This document shows positions 10,701-17,354 of a stretch of DNA of 28,978 nucleotides, one piece after another. Within the stretch, counting starts at the first letter, position 1; each line of letters opens with the position of its first letter. The position numbers were made by a program, and so were the translations under genes. Source of the DNA: Chitinophagaceae bacterium UBA4857 (GTDB taxonomy: Bacteria; Bacteroidota; Bacteroidia; Chitinophagales; Chitinophagaceae); the NCBI GenBank assembly GCA_002399735.1, contig DHEF01000028.1, forward strand, positions 1 through 28,978, written 5' to 3'. The notes below the pieces were generated by a model. It worked only from the letters and a program-made list of their open reading frames with translations. It was not told the DNA's origin and ran no database searches.

Positions 10701-11221
10701 ACGGCAATGGTAAAATTTCCATTCTCATCGGAATAAACGCCCTGCGATGTACCTACTACCCTTATAGATACACCGCTTAAAGCATCGCCTTTATTATCAG
10801 TAACCTTGCCCTTTATAATTTCATCGTATTGCAAGCCCGTTACCTGACTACGTTCATTATTTGCATCAGTGTATAGTACAATTTTATTCTCAATGATCCT
10901 GTAACGGATATGCAGCGGCAGGAATACTTTATCAAAGAAGTCTTTTAACTTAACATCAACCCCGTTAAAAGATATTTCCTGCCGGGTATTAATCGTACTG
11001 GGACTATATACGATATTAATTTTTGTTTGCGACTGCAGCATATCAATTACTTTCTGTAAAGGTTCTCCTGATACTTTCAGGGTTACCCTCTTATCCAGTA
11101 GGTTTTGAGCATTGGTATTACCCGCCGAAACGGTAATGGTAATAAACAGTATACATATTACCGGCGCAAATACAGTTCGCAGGAACTTATTCCGTTTACA
11201 GGTTCTGTAAAAATTAAGCAT
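7784..11221 (-). CDS. SusC/RagA family TonB-linked outer-membrane transporter with STN signalling domain
   Basis: A 1145-residue TonB-dependent importer. In order: signal peptide (to about residue 39, NTNAQ), STN domain at 43-117 (VTLKVSGEPLQKVIDMLQ), a carboxypeptidase-regulatory-like domain at 136-208 (KGKVTDNKGDALSGVSIRVVGTSQGV), the SusC signature MDEEVVVTALGISR at 211-224, the plug at about 225-355 (GRVPGLNISG, ILIRGISN, PLIVIDGVPMDN, LYGTRASNGVLQITTKSG) and the 22-strand barrel ending FKFRK. With SusD it imports oligosaccharide using TonB energy. The STN domain is the part that contacts a periplasmic FecR-type anti-sigma, and a FecR/ECF pair lies directly upstream, so substrate-responsive autoregulation is likely. 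A perfect 7-bp dyad (11261-11281) lies in its leader. Confidence 0.95.
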   Translation of the reverse strand: MLNFYRTCKRNKFLRTVFAPVICILFITITVSAGNTNAQNLLDKRVTLKVSGEPLQKVIDMLQSQTKINIVYSPSTINTRQEISFNGVDVKLKDFFDKVFLPLHIRYRIIENKIVLYTDANNERSQVTGLQYDEIIKGKVTDNKGDALSGVSIRVVGTSQGVYSDENGNFTIAVSAIPVQLEFSHISYEAKVVSVTSNTFSVSLDNPIVKMDEEVVVTALGISRANRKIGYATTKVDGSLLSQAKEPNVANSLQGRVPGLNISGVNSGPGGSARILIRGISNFTSTTGPLIVIDGVPMDNTQKGSPGVYGGQDMGDGISSINPDDIENIVVLKGSTASALYGTRASNGVLQITTKSGKGANGFGVEFNSNFSINSIIDNSDFQQVYGHGLNGQRPTSLAELTAANINSWGEKLDRQPSIAMDGNLYPYAAVENQKQKFYRVAPVATNTISFVNGGPNGNLRFSFSHMNNESVLPNSSLRRYSGNLNLNQNITQKLKLMLVATYTDEAVKLRPLLNDMSRNANFAVNLLPANISPEYLKPGYSLSNGYENAMNSDGYMANPWFVVERTISNTWRKRFITSAALKYDLLKNLYVQLRTGYDLINDNVFSVEPTGQGYLRSGKLGEQSKATNTELNVDAMAGYNTQLGNDFNLDLGLGGNIRKYAYEKIGIEGGTGWKQPFLYTPSNLLTIPNPIYPSPLRGQTNSAYYTTDISFRNFLTLNTTGRYDEFSTVNTGLFTPSVSGSFIFTDVVDVKNINYGKLRVSYAQTSGEATPFSNRTYYVIDNGTNANRPFGSMANETIAENIKPYRMQEYEIGLELQAFKRRVGLDITYFARKTKNELIRKQLSVASGYQFSYEPLGITQNNGIELNLTGDIVKSRDFNWKSSFNITWVKNKLVKIDNNEDPGPLRKDGEGQYRAAVGPYSNGAFIASVQGLPIAQIMAYDFRYDDKGQIVVGADGIPLRGELKAMGSGLPKFYGGFNNDFTYKKFNFSVLFDYKFGNKVLSGTDFMSYYYGLNKTTLEGRETGVLVKGVYTDGSPNVSLVNTQDYYKGLVTNVSTISVFDGSFIKLRQVGLGYLFTPDFLSRTPFQAINVSLVARNLLTLLKYTDNFDPEDTFSSLPGNAGLEGGGLPQTRTYGINVNFKFRK

Positions 11222-11260
11222 AACGAAGTAATAGTTTTTAATAAAAAACAGCTATACAAG

Positions 11261-11281
11261 CACCTGTATCTAAAACAGGTG
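11261..11281. promoter_or_regulatory. Perfect 7-bp inverted repeat in the susC leader
   Basis: CACCTGT, a 7-base spacer and ACAGGTG form an exact dyad centred about 50 bases upstream of the SusC start codon. It could be an operator or a stem-loop in the 5' untranslated RNA. A T-rich run follows only some 15 to 20 bases later on the minus strand, so it does not look like an intrinsic terminator. Confidence 0.45.
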
Positions 11282-11375
11282 TAATAAAATGCCAGCGCAA
11301 TAAAGTTTAGAATATGGTCGAGCCTGAAGAAGTATTAAATCTTCATAAGCATGTCAATCGTTCAGAATATTTTTT

Positions 11376-12455
11376 TTACAAACAGCCTTTACCTGTAATT
11401 AAAATCGTTGTACCCTTCAATTCATAGTGCAATCCTAAAGCAGTTACAATAATATCCAGCTTAGTATATAAACTTAATCCATCAATATTTCCACTGAACA
11501 AACACTCTTGAACAGAATGTTGTTCCAGTTCTATTTTTATACCGTAATCTTTTTGAATGATATCCAGTATTGCCGATAATTTTTCTTTATCAAATGTATA
11601 AGACCTTGTTGCGGTACTTAATGTCTGATTAATCGGTACTGGGATATCTACCAGTGAAGTACTGAACAACTGTGTTCTATCGTCATACCGTACTTTTTGA
11701 TTGGGTGTTATGATCACACCATTGTCCAGCTTTCCCTTTCCCACCGTATTCTTTTTTGACGGTTTGTATACTTCCACTTTGCCCGTTCTCACTTCTACTT
11801 CTACCAGGTCATCGTTATCATTGTGTTTGATATAAAAACTGGTACCTAATACCCTTGTTACAAGGTTATCATGATGCACCAGGAAAGGTTTATTCGGGTC
11901 TTTTGCTATCTCGAAAAAAGCATCTCCTTCCAATTTTACCGACCTGTTCTTTGGACCGAATTTTTCAGGGTAATATAAACTCGCATTAGGTTGCAGGATA
12001 ACCACGCTCCCATCTTCCAAAGCAACAGATAAAGCCTTATTGGTTTTATTATGGTTAACGGTTAATGTTTCATTTTCATCGGGTATTGTAACCAAGCTAT
12101 CAGTATTACGTTGAAAAAAACGATTAACTGAAAAAAACGATATTACCGCTACCAATATAAAAACAGCCGCTATGGCTATCATTCTCCTTAGTCGCTGTTT
12201 CCTGTGTATACTTTTTAAAATAAACTGGCTACCATTGCTGCCGTTCATGATATTGTTTACCAATGTCTCCGACCTGTCCAAAGGCAGGTTAAGGCCCTCT
12301 GCTCCGGTGGCCAAAGAAGTAGCAATATGCTCTTTTAATAGTTCATCGTATTCCCTCGAACTAAGGTATCCGAATAGTTCATCCGTTTCAGCCTGGGTAG
12401 ACTGATTGATTACAAACTTATCCAGCAGAAAAAGTATCCTGTTTCTTACATCCAT
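11376..12455 (-). CDS. FecR family anti-sigma factor
   Basis: A 359-residue single-pass inner-membrane protein. Residues 1-85 are the cytoplasmic sigma-binding part (MDVRNRILFLLDKFVINQST...), 90-110 is a transmembrane helix (RRMIAIAAVFILVAVISFF), about 140-235 is the FecR domain (ALEDGSVVILQPNASLYYPEKFG, VKLEGDAFFEIAKDPNKPFLV, RVLGTSFYIK) and about 285-355 is the C-terminal STN-like DUF4974 domain (YTFDKEKLSAILDIIQKDYGIKIE). It holds the sigma factor encoded 64 bases upstream inactive until the STN domain of the SusC protein, encoded 154 bases downstream, signals that substrate is bound. Order sigma, fecR, susC on one strand is the standard cell-surface signalling arrangement in Bacteroidota. 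Confidence 0.95.
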   Translation of the reverse strand: MDVRNRILFLLDKFVINQSTQAETDELFGYLSSREYDELLKEHIATSLATGAEGLNLPLDRSETLVNNIMNGSNGSQFILKSIHRKQRLRRMIAIAAVFILVAVISFFSVNRFFQRNTDSLVTIPDENETLTVNHNKTNKALSVALEDGSVVILQPNASLYYPEKFGPKNRSVKLEGDAFFEIAKDPNKPFLVHHDNLVTRVLGTSFYIKHNDNDDLVEVEVRTGKVEVYKPSKKNTVGKGKLDNGVIITPNQKVRYDDRTQLFSTSLVDIPVPINQTLSTATRSYTFDKEKLSAILDIIQKDYGIKIELEQHSVQECLFSGNIDGLSLYTKLDIIVTALGLHYELKGTTILITGKGCL

Positions 12456-12519
12456 TGGTTAGTAAAATATAACGGCTACTAATAAAGACTGCGCAAATCA
12501 AAAAATGGAGTACAAGAAA

Positions 12520-13116
12520 TTAAAAAAAATTTTGAAAGGCCAGTAGAATGAAGATATTGATCTCCCCGTTTTTGAGCAGGTGGTTTTTGAGTGTATTCAT
12601 CGCTCTGGTTAAATGTGTCTTAACCGTTAAGGGTGAAATATTTAGGTGTATCGCTATTTGTTTATAACTCATATGCTCCTCTTTAGCCAACTTAAATATT
12701 AATAACTGCTGATCAGTAAGTTGCTGCTGTGCAATATGCAATAATTCTTTGTATTCCTTTGACTGGAGTAACCCTTCCGAATCATTTATCGATTCACTTT
12801 TCTGCGAATGGTAACCCAGATGTGCCTTCCAGTCGGCAATTTTCTTTTTATTGTAATCAAATATCCGGTTTTTACCCACCGTATATAACCAAGCTTCGAA
12901 GGAGCGTAATTCTAATAAGGAGTGGCGATGTGTCCATACCTTAGTAAAAACATCCTGAATGATTTCTTCGGCCAAGTGTTTATCTTTTACATAACTCATG
13001 GCTACTTTATAAATATGATCTTTATACTTATCGAAGATTTGCTGAAAAGCATAAGCACTATCATTACTTAGCATTAATAACAGGCGTCTTTCCTCATATA
13101 GGTTTTCATTACTCAT
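12520..13116 (-). CDS. ECF-type sigma factor (sigma-70 family) of the SusCD locus
   Basis: A 198-residue ECF sigma factor. Region 2 is at about 22-90 (FQQIFDKYKDHIYKVAMSYVKD, AEEIIQDVFTKVWTHR, FEAWLYTVGKNRIFDY) and region 4 at about 128-182 (LTDQQLLIFKLAKEEHMSYKQIA, LNISPLTVKTHLTRAMNTLK). It should activate the downstream SusC-to-PorP genes when released by the adjacent FecR protein. The C-terminal tail (INIFILLAFQNFF) is hydrophobic, a feature seen in some Bacteroidota ECF factors of this group. The gene leads the minus-strand block and has a good TATATTTG box 41 bases upstream. Confidence 0.94.
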   Translation of the reverse strand: MSNENLYEERRLLLMLSNDSAYAFQQIFDKYKDHIYKVAMSYVKDKHLAEEIIQDVFTKVWTHRHSLLELRSFEAWLYTVGKNRIFDYNKKKIADWKAHLGYHSQKSESINDSEGLLQSKEYKELLHIAQQQLTDQQLLIFKLAKEEHMSYKQIAIHLNISPLTVKTHLTRAMNTLKNHLLKNGEINIFILLAFQNFF

Positions 13117-13156
13117 TTAAGCAGAAAATTTGGGGCAATCATTTGGTATAACGATT

Positions 13157-13164
13157 CAAATATA
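13157..13164 (-). promoter_or_regulatory. Putative -7 box (TATATTTG) for the ECF sigma/FecR genes
   Basis: On the minus strand TATATTTG matches the Bacteroidota -7 consensus TAnnTTTG exactly and lies 41 bases upstream of the ECF start codon. No clear TTTG-type -33 element is seen at the expected distance, so the call rests on one box. Confidence 0.45.
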
Positions 13165-13253
13165 TTATTTAATGTTAATTTAAAAAATATATCCATAACC
13201 CCATCATCCAATGCAATCGATAACAATTTTATTATTTGTAATAAATAGCAGGT

Positions 13254-13281
13254 AAAAAAAACCGGGCGTCTTGCCCGGTTT
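13254..13281 (-). terminator. Rho-independent terminator after the phosphohexomutase gene
   Basis: On the minus strand AAACCGGGC, loop AAGAC, GCCCGGTTT is a perfect 9-bp stem running into a tract of eight T. It lies about 70 bases past the stop codon of the phosphohexomutase gene and separates it from the ECF/FecR/Sus block. Confidence 0.9.
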
Positions 13282-13349
13282 CATAAATAAAAATATTTTC
13301 TATTATTATTATCAGTTTTATAATAATAAATTGGAAACGAATCCCTTAC

Positions 13350-15071
13350 CTACAACTTCATATCAGCAATAATTGCTTTTATTTTTTCATCTAATTGTTG
13401 GTTTACTTTATCAAAATCAGCAGCATTAGTCAGACTTTCTTTTACACTGAAATAAAATTTAATCTTAGGTTCTGTACCGCTTGGTCGGGCAGAAATAATA
13501 CTGCCATCCGCTAAAATAAACTGTAATACATTTGATTTAGGTAATTGAATATCCCACTGACTGCCGTCCTGAATGTTAGTGCCCTTTTGTAACTCGTAAT
13601 CCAATAACTGCGCTACGGCTACCCCATTAATACTGGTTGGCGGATTTTTTCTGAAAGCTTCCATCATAGCAGCAATTTGTTGTTGCCCGTCCATGCCTTT
13701 TTTAGTAATAGAAATAAGGTCTTCTTTATAAAAACCATATTGAATGTATAACTCAATCAGTTTATCAAATAAAGTGCGACCCTTCGCTTTTTCGTAAGCG
13801 GCCATTTCGCATAATAAAGCCACGGCACTTACGGCATCTTTATCTCTTATCTCGTCGCCAATCATTAAACCAAAACTTTCCTCACCACCAATAATGTATT
13901 TCTCCTTTCCTTCTTTTTCACGGATCATTTCGGCAATCCATTTAAAGCCGGTTAAAACCCTGTAACAAGCCGCATTATTACCTTTAGCCAAGGCATCTGC
14001 CATGCCGGTAGTAACAATGGTAGTAATAATCATATCATTGGGTTGGGCAATACCTTTGGTACGTCTTGCTTCCAGTAAATAGTTAAAAGCCAATACCGCC
14101 GTTTGGTTACCATTCATTAATACCCATTCTCCTTTATTGTCTTTTACACCAATGCCTACACGGTCAGCATCGGGGTCGGTACCTAATAAAATATCGGCAT
14201 CCAGTTCTTTGGCTTTTGCCAAACCAATGCTCATGGTTTCTTTTTCTTCAGGGTTAGGATAACCAACTGTAGGGAAATTACCATCCGGAACTTCTTGCTC
14301 TTTTACAATAGTTACATTGGTAAAACCAAATGCTTTTAAAACATCAGGTACTAATTTTATACCGGTACCATGTATAGGTGTGTACACAATTTTTAAATCA
14401 TGTTGCTCAGCAATTACTTCCGGGTACACGCTTAAGCCTTTTACCATTTCTATATAGGCCGCGTCAATTTCTTTACCTATTAAAGTAATATTTGCTTCTC
14501 CTCCACTCCATTTTACATCATCAACTGATGCTATTTTTTCTACTTCTTTAATTACATTTTTATCGTGTGGTGGTACCATCTGGCCGCCATCATTCCAATA
14601 TGCTTTATAGCCGTTATATTCTTTAGGGTTGTGCGAAGCGGTACAAACCACACCACCCTGACAACCCAAATGTCTGATAGCAAAAGATAATTCCGGTGTT
14701 GGTCTTAATGCTTCAAATAAATAAACCTTAATGCCATTTGCGGCAAAAACATTAGCGGTAGTTTCGGCAAAAAAACGACTGTTATTACGACTATCATGTG
14801 CAATAGCCACTTTAACATCGTTACCAAAACTTTGCGTTAAATAGTTAGCATAACCCTGTGTGGCCATACCAACGGTATATTTATTCATGCGGTTGGTGCC
14901 TACGCCCATAATGCCACGTAGACCACCGGTACCAAACTCTAAATTTTTATAAAACGCATCAGCTAAATCAGTCTGATTATTTGTTTGTAATTGAACGATT
15001 TGATCTTTAGTATCCTGATCAAAATTTCCGTTTAACCAAATATTTACCTTGTCTTGAATGGCAGCGTCCAT
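13350..15071 (-). CDS. Phospho-sugar mutase (phosphoglucomutase/phosphomannomutase family)
   Basis: A 573-residue alpha-D-phosphohexomutase with all four signature sites. They are the phosphoserine loop CTASHNPKEYNGYK (Ser146), the metal-binding DPDADR (Asp299, Asp301, Asp303), the sugar-specificity loop GGEESFG (395-401) and the C-terminal phosphate-binding SARPSGTEPKIKFY. It interconverts hexose 1- and 6-phosphates through a bisphosphate intermediate in the cytoplasm. The length of about 570 residues matches the PGM/PMM form common in Bacteroidota and Firmicutes. It is transcribed alone, divergent from the DUF2279 gene, with its own terminator. Whether glucose or mannose phosphate is preferred cannot be read from sequence with certainty, so no symbol is given. 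Confidence 0.95.
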   Translation of the reverse strand: MDAAIQDKVNIWLNGNFDQDTKDQIVQLQTNNQTDLADAFYKNLEFGTGGLRGIMGVGTNRMNKYTVGMATQGYANYLTQSFGNDVKVAIAHDSRNNSRFFAETTANVFAANGIKVYLFEALRPTPELSFAIRHLGCQGGVVCTASHNPKEYNGYKAYWNDGGQMVPPHDKNVIKEVEKIASVDDVKWSGGEANITLIGKEIDAAYIEMVKGLSVYPEVIAEQHDLKIVYTPIHGTGIKLVPDVLKAFGFTNVTIVKEQEVPDGNFPTVGYPNPEEKETMSIGLAKAKELDADILLGTDPDADRVGIGVKDNKGEWVLMNGNQTAVLAFNYLLEARRTKGIAQPNDMIITTIVTTGMADALAKGNNAACYRVLTGFKWIAEMIREKEGKEKYIIGGEESFGLMIGDEIRDKDAVSAVALLCEMAAYEKAKGRTLFDKLIELYIQYGFYKEDLISITKKGMDGQQQIAAMMEAFRKNPPTSINGVAVAQLLDYELQKGTNIQDGSQWDIQLPKSNVLQFILADGSIISARPSGTEPKIKFYFSVKESLTNAADFDKVNQQLDEKIKAIIADMKL

Positions 15072-15147
15072 AGTTTGCTATTTAAATGATTATAAGGGTT
15101 GTAAGTTATATATTTTATGTTTTACTACCCAAAAGATAAAGTAAATG

Positions 15148-15155
15148 TATTTTTG
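15148..15155 (+). promoter_or_regulatory. Putative -7 box (TATTTTTG) for the DUF2279 gene
   Basis: TATTTTTG fits TAnnTTTG and lies 46 bases upstream of the start codon at 15202, in the 130-base divergent region shared with the phosphohexomutase gene. On the other strand a weaker TATCTTTT lies nearby, so the two promoters may overlap. Confidence 0.4.
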
Positions 15156-15201
15156 CCGAATATTTTAGTTTTTCATAAACAGCCCTGCTTTACCGTAGCT
15201 C

Positions 15202-16236
15202 ATGTTGAATACAAACTTTCGGTTTTTAATTATTACCCTTTTTCTTATTTGCGCAGGCAACAATTTTCTTGTTGCACAGAATGATACATTACCCATTACC
15301 ATCTATAAGGATAGCGTATTTACACTTCCTATGGAAGGTATTCCAACAAAGGCTGGATTTTGGGATGGAGGAAAACGTTTATCACCTGAACAAAAAAAAC
15401 GTCGCCATTGGTGGGTAGGCAGTGCCAACGTAGCTGCTTATGGTGGCTCATTAATTTTACTAAACGAAGCCTGGTATAAAAATGAGCCCCGTGGTAAGTT
15501 TCATACCTACGATGATAGTAAGGAGTGGTTACAAATGGATAAAGCCGGCCATGCCTGGACGGCTTACACCACCGGCAAATTATCATCAGAAATATGGCAA
15601 TGGGCAGGCATGAACCACAAGAGTGCTGTTTGGCTGGGTGGTTTAAGTGGTACGGCTTATTTAACAGTGATTGAGTTTTTAGATGCTTATTCTGAGAAAT
15701 GGGGATTTAGTTGGAGCGACATGGCGGCAAACCTTACGGGATCTATGCTATACGTTGGTCAAGAGTTAGCCTGGAAAGAACAAAGGGTACAATTAAAGTT
15801 TTCTTTTCATGCCAATAAATACAGCGACCCTATGTTGGATAAACGTGCCGATGGTTTATTTGGCACCAGTTTGTACGAACGTACTTTAAAAGATTACAAT
15901 GCCCAAACCTATTGGTTAAGTGCCAATGTACATTCGTTTTTTAAAGAAAGTAATTTCCCTAAATGGTTAAATATTGCGGTGGGTTATGGAGCAGATGGTA
16001 TGTGGGGTGGTTACGAAAATAAATGGGATGATGCCGATGGCAACACCATCACCCGATATGATATACCCCGCAAGCGTCAGTTTTTTTTAAGTCTGGATAT
16101 TGACCTGACAAAAATTAAAACCAAGAGCAAATTTTTACGAACTTGTTTTTTTATGTTAAACGCCATTAAAATTCCGGCACCGGCATTAATGCTGGACAGT
16201 AAAGGAAAGATGAAGTTTTATCCTTTGTATTTTTAA
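15202..16236 (+). CDS. DUF2279 family envelope protein
   Basis: A 344-residue exported protein with a signal peptide (FRFLIITLFLICAGNNFLVAQ, cleavage near residue 26). The middle holds the family core: a small hydrophobic segment with WWVGSANVAAYGGSLILLNEAWY, then KEWLQMDKAGHAWTAYTTGKLSS, GGLSGTAYLTVIEFLDAYSEKWGFSWSDMAANLTGS. This Asp/His/Gly-rich helical core is what defines DUF2279 (YfiM-like). The C-terminal half (WLNIAVGYGADGMWGGYE and later) has the alternating pattern of an outer-membrane barrel. The function is not known; the repeated GxxxG-type helices suggest membrane insertion. The gene is probably monocistronic, divergent from the phosphohexomutase, and followed by repeat copy B. 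Confidence 0.8.
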   Translation: MLNTNFRFLIITLFLICAGNNFLVAQNDTLPITIYKDSVFTLPMEGIPTKAGFWDGGKRLSPEQKKRRHWWVGSANVAAYGGSLILLNEAWYKNEPRGKFHTYDDSKEWLQMDKAGHAWTAYTTGKLSSEIWQWAGMNHKSAVWLGGLSGTAYLTVIEFLDAYSEKWGFSWSDMAANLTGSMLYVGQELAWKEQRVQLKFSFHANKYSDPMLDKRADGLFGTSLYERTLKDYNAQTYWLSANVHSFFKESNFPKWLNIAVGYGADGMWGGYENKWDDADGNTITRYDIPRKRQFFLSLDIDLTKIKTKSKFLRTCFFMLNAIKIPAPALMLDSKGKMKFYPLYF

Positions 16237-16302
16237 ACAGGAAAATAATTTGATGATTTGGTGATTTGGTAATGAGTGTTTAAGCCACTAGTAGGAAACT
16301 AA

Positions 16303-16389
16303 CATAATGCTGAATAGAATTACCGAACGTACAAGTGAGTGACACAACAGACGATGATAGTAGTAATGCAGATGACAAACAAAATAAAA
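16303..16389 (+). repeat. Dispersed intergenic repeat, copy B (left boundary of esterase unit)
   Basis: Begins CATAATGCTGAATAGAATT, then ACCGAACGTACAA, core GTGAGTGACACAAC (16335-16348), then GATGATAGTAGTAATGCAG and ACAAACAAAATAAAA. The whole length aligns with copy A at 41-127. It ends eight bases before the ATG of the esterase gene and therefore forms its leader. A GTG inside the core is in frame with the gene. Confidence 0.85.
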
Positions 16390-16397
16390 TATTTATT

Positions 16398-17258
16398 ATG
16401 CTTCGTTTTTTTATGCTTTGCATGGTTATGAGCACACTGTTTATAAACAATGTGTTTGCACAAACAAATAGTTACACCGATATATACTTGTGGCCCAATG
16501 GCGCACCCAATAGTAATGGTACCGAAGGGCAAACGGAGGATGACAAAAAAGGTATTTTTAAACCACAAATGCGTGTGTACTTACCCGATGCCGGTAAAAG
16601 TACAGGACGTGCCGTAATAGCCTTGCCTGGCGGCGGTTACAGCCATTTAGCTTACAACCACGAGGGCTACGATTTTGCTAAGTTTTTTACCGATCAGGGT
16701 ATTGCTTTTATTGTACTAAAATACCGTATGCCATTTGGTAATAAAGATGTGCCTTTTAGCGATGTTATCGAAGCTATACGCATTACAAAAACCAATGCAG
16801 CAAAATGGTTTATCAACGAAAATAAAATTGGTATCATGGGTTCATCGGCCGGTGGACATTTAGCGGCTACCATTGCCACAAAAAGTGAAGCGGCAACAAA
16901 ACCTGCGTTTCAAATTTTGTTGTATCCGGTAATTACGATGGACTCTACATATACCCACAAAGGATCCAGAAGAAATTTATTGGGTGCTAATCCAACTAAC
17001 GAAATAAGTGTTGCCTACAGTAACGAAAAACAAGTGACAGCCACTACACCTAAAGCCTTTATTGCATTTTCTGACGATGATAAAGTGGTACTACCTACCA
17101 ATGGTACTAACTATTACAATGCTTTACACAAAGCAGGTGTAAGCGCATCGCTACATATATATCCCAGTGGTGGCCATGGTTGGGGCTTTAGAGATGCCTT
17201 TAAATACAAAGACGCCTTTTTAAAAGACCTGAAGGACTGGTTGAATAGTTTTGAATAA
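16398..17258 (+). CDS. Secreted alpha/beta hydrolase, acetylxylan-esterase/BD-FAE-like
   Basis: A 286-residue exported serine esterase. The signal peptide is MLRFFMLCMVMSTLFINNVFA-Q. The catalytic set is visible: oxyanion segment ALPGGGYSHLAYNHEGYDFA (75-94), nucleophile elbow GSSAGG with Ser150, Asp227/228 in FSDDDKVV and His260 in PSGGHGWGF. The family removes acetyl or feruloyl groups from plant polysaccharides such as xylan; the precise ester is not visible. The ATG at 16398 is preferred because it begins a signal peptide, while the in-frame GTG at 16335 lies inside the dispersed repeat and would bury that signal behind an acidic leader. The gene is bounded by inverted repeat copies B (ends 8 bases upstream) and C (starts at the base after the stop region). 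No glycan-degradation partner is beside it, unlike the Sus locus to the left. Confidence 0.88.
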   Translation: MLRFFMLCMVMSTLFINNVFAQTNSYTDIYLWPNGAPNSNGTEGQTEDDKKGIFKPQMRVYLPDAGKSTGRAVIALPGGGYSHLAYNHEGYDFAKFFTDQGIAFIVLKYRMPFGNKDVPFSDVIEAIRITKTNAAKWFINENKIGIMGSSAGGHLAATIATKSEAATKPAFQILLYPVITMDSTYTHKGSRRNLLGANPTNEISVAYSNEKQVTATTPKAFIAFSDDDKVVLPTNGTNYYNALHKAGVSASLHIYPSGGHGWGFRDAFKYKDAFLKDLKDWLNSFE

Positions 17259-17259
17259 T

Positions 17260-17341
17260 TTTTTGTAGTCAGCAGCAGTGCTACTATCAGCTTCTGTTGT
17301 GTCACTCACTTGTGCTGCAACAATTCTATTGAGCATTATGC
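17260..17341 (-). repeat. Dispersed intergenic repeat, copy C (right boundary of esterase unit)
   Basis: On the minus strand it begins GCATAATGCTCAATAGAATT, then GTTGCAGCACAA, core GTGAGTGACACAAC (17296-17309), AGAAGCTGATAGTAG and a T/A-rich end. It starts two bases after the esterase stop codon, is inverted relative to copy B, and fills nearly all of the space between the converging esterase and GT9 genes. Its central block (GTTGCAG) differs from copies A, B and D and matches copy E. Confidence 0.85.
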
Positions 17342-17354
17342 AAATACCCAACGC

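Noticed and set aside
16251..16270. Short tandem GATTTGGT-like repeat
   Set aside because: Only two to three imperfect units; too short to assign meaning.
16335..16397. GTG start giving the esterase 21 extra residues
   Set aside because: The extension is repeat sequence, and the signal peptide begins at the ATG at 16398.
16320..16568. Minus-strand open frame across repeat B and the esterase start
   Set aside because: It overlaps a well-supported gene and repeat, and shows no family motif.
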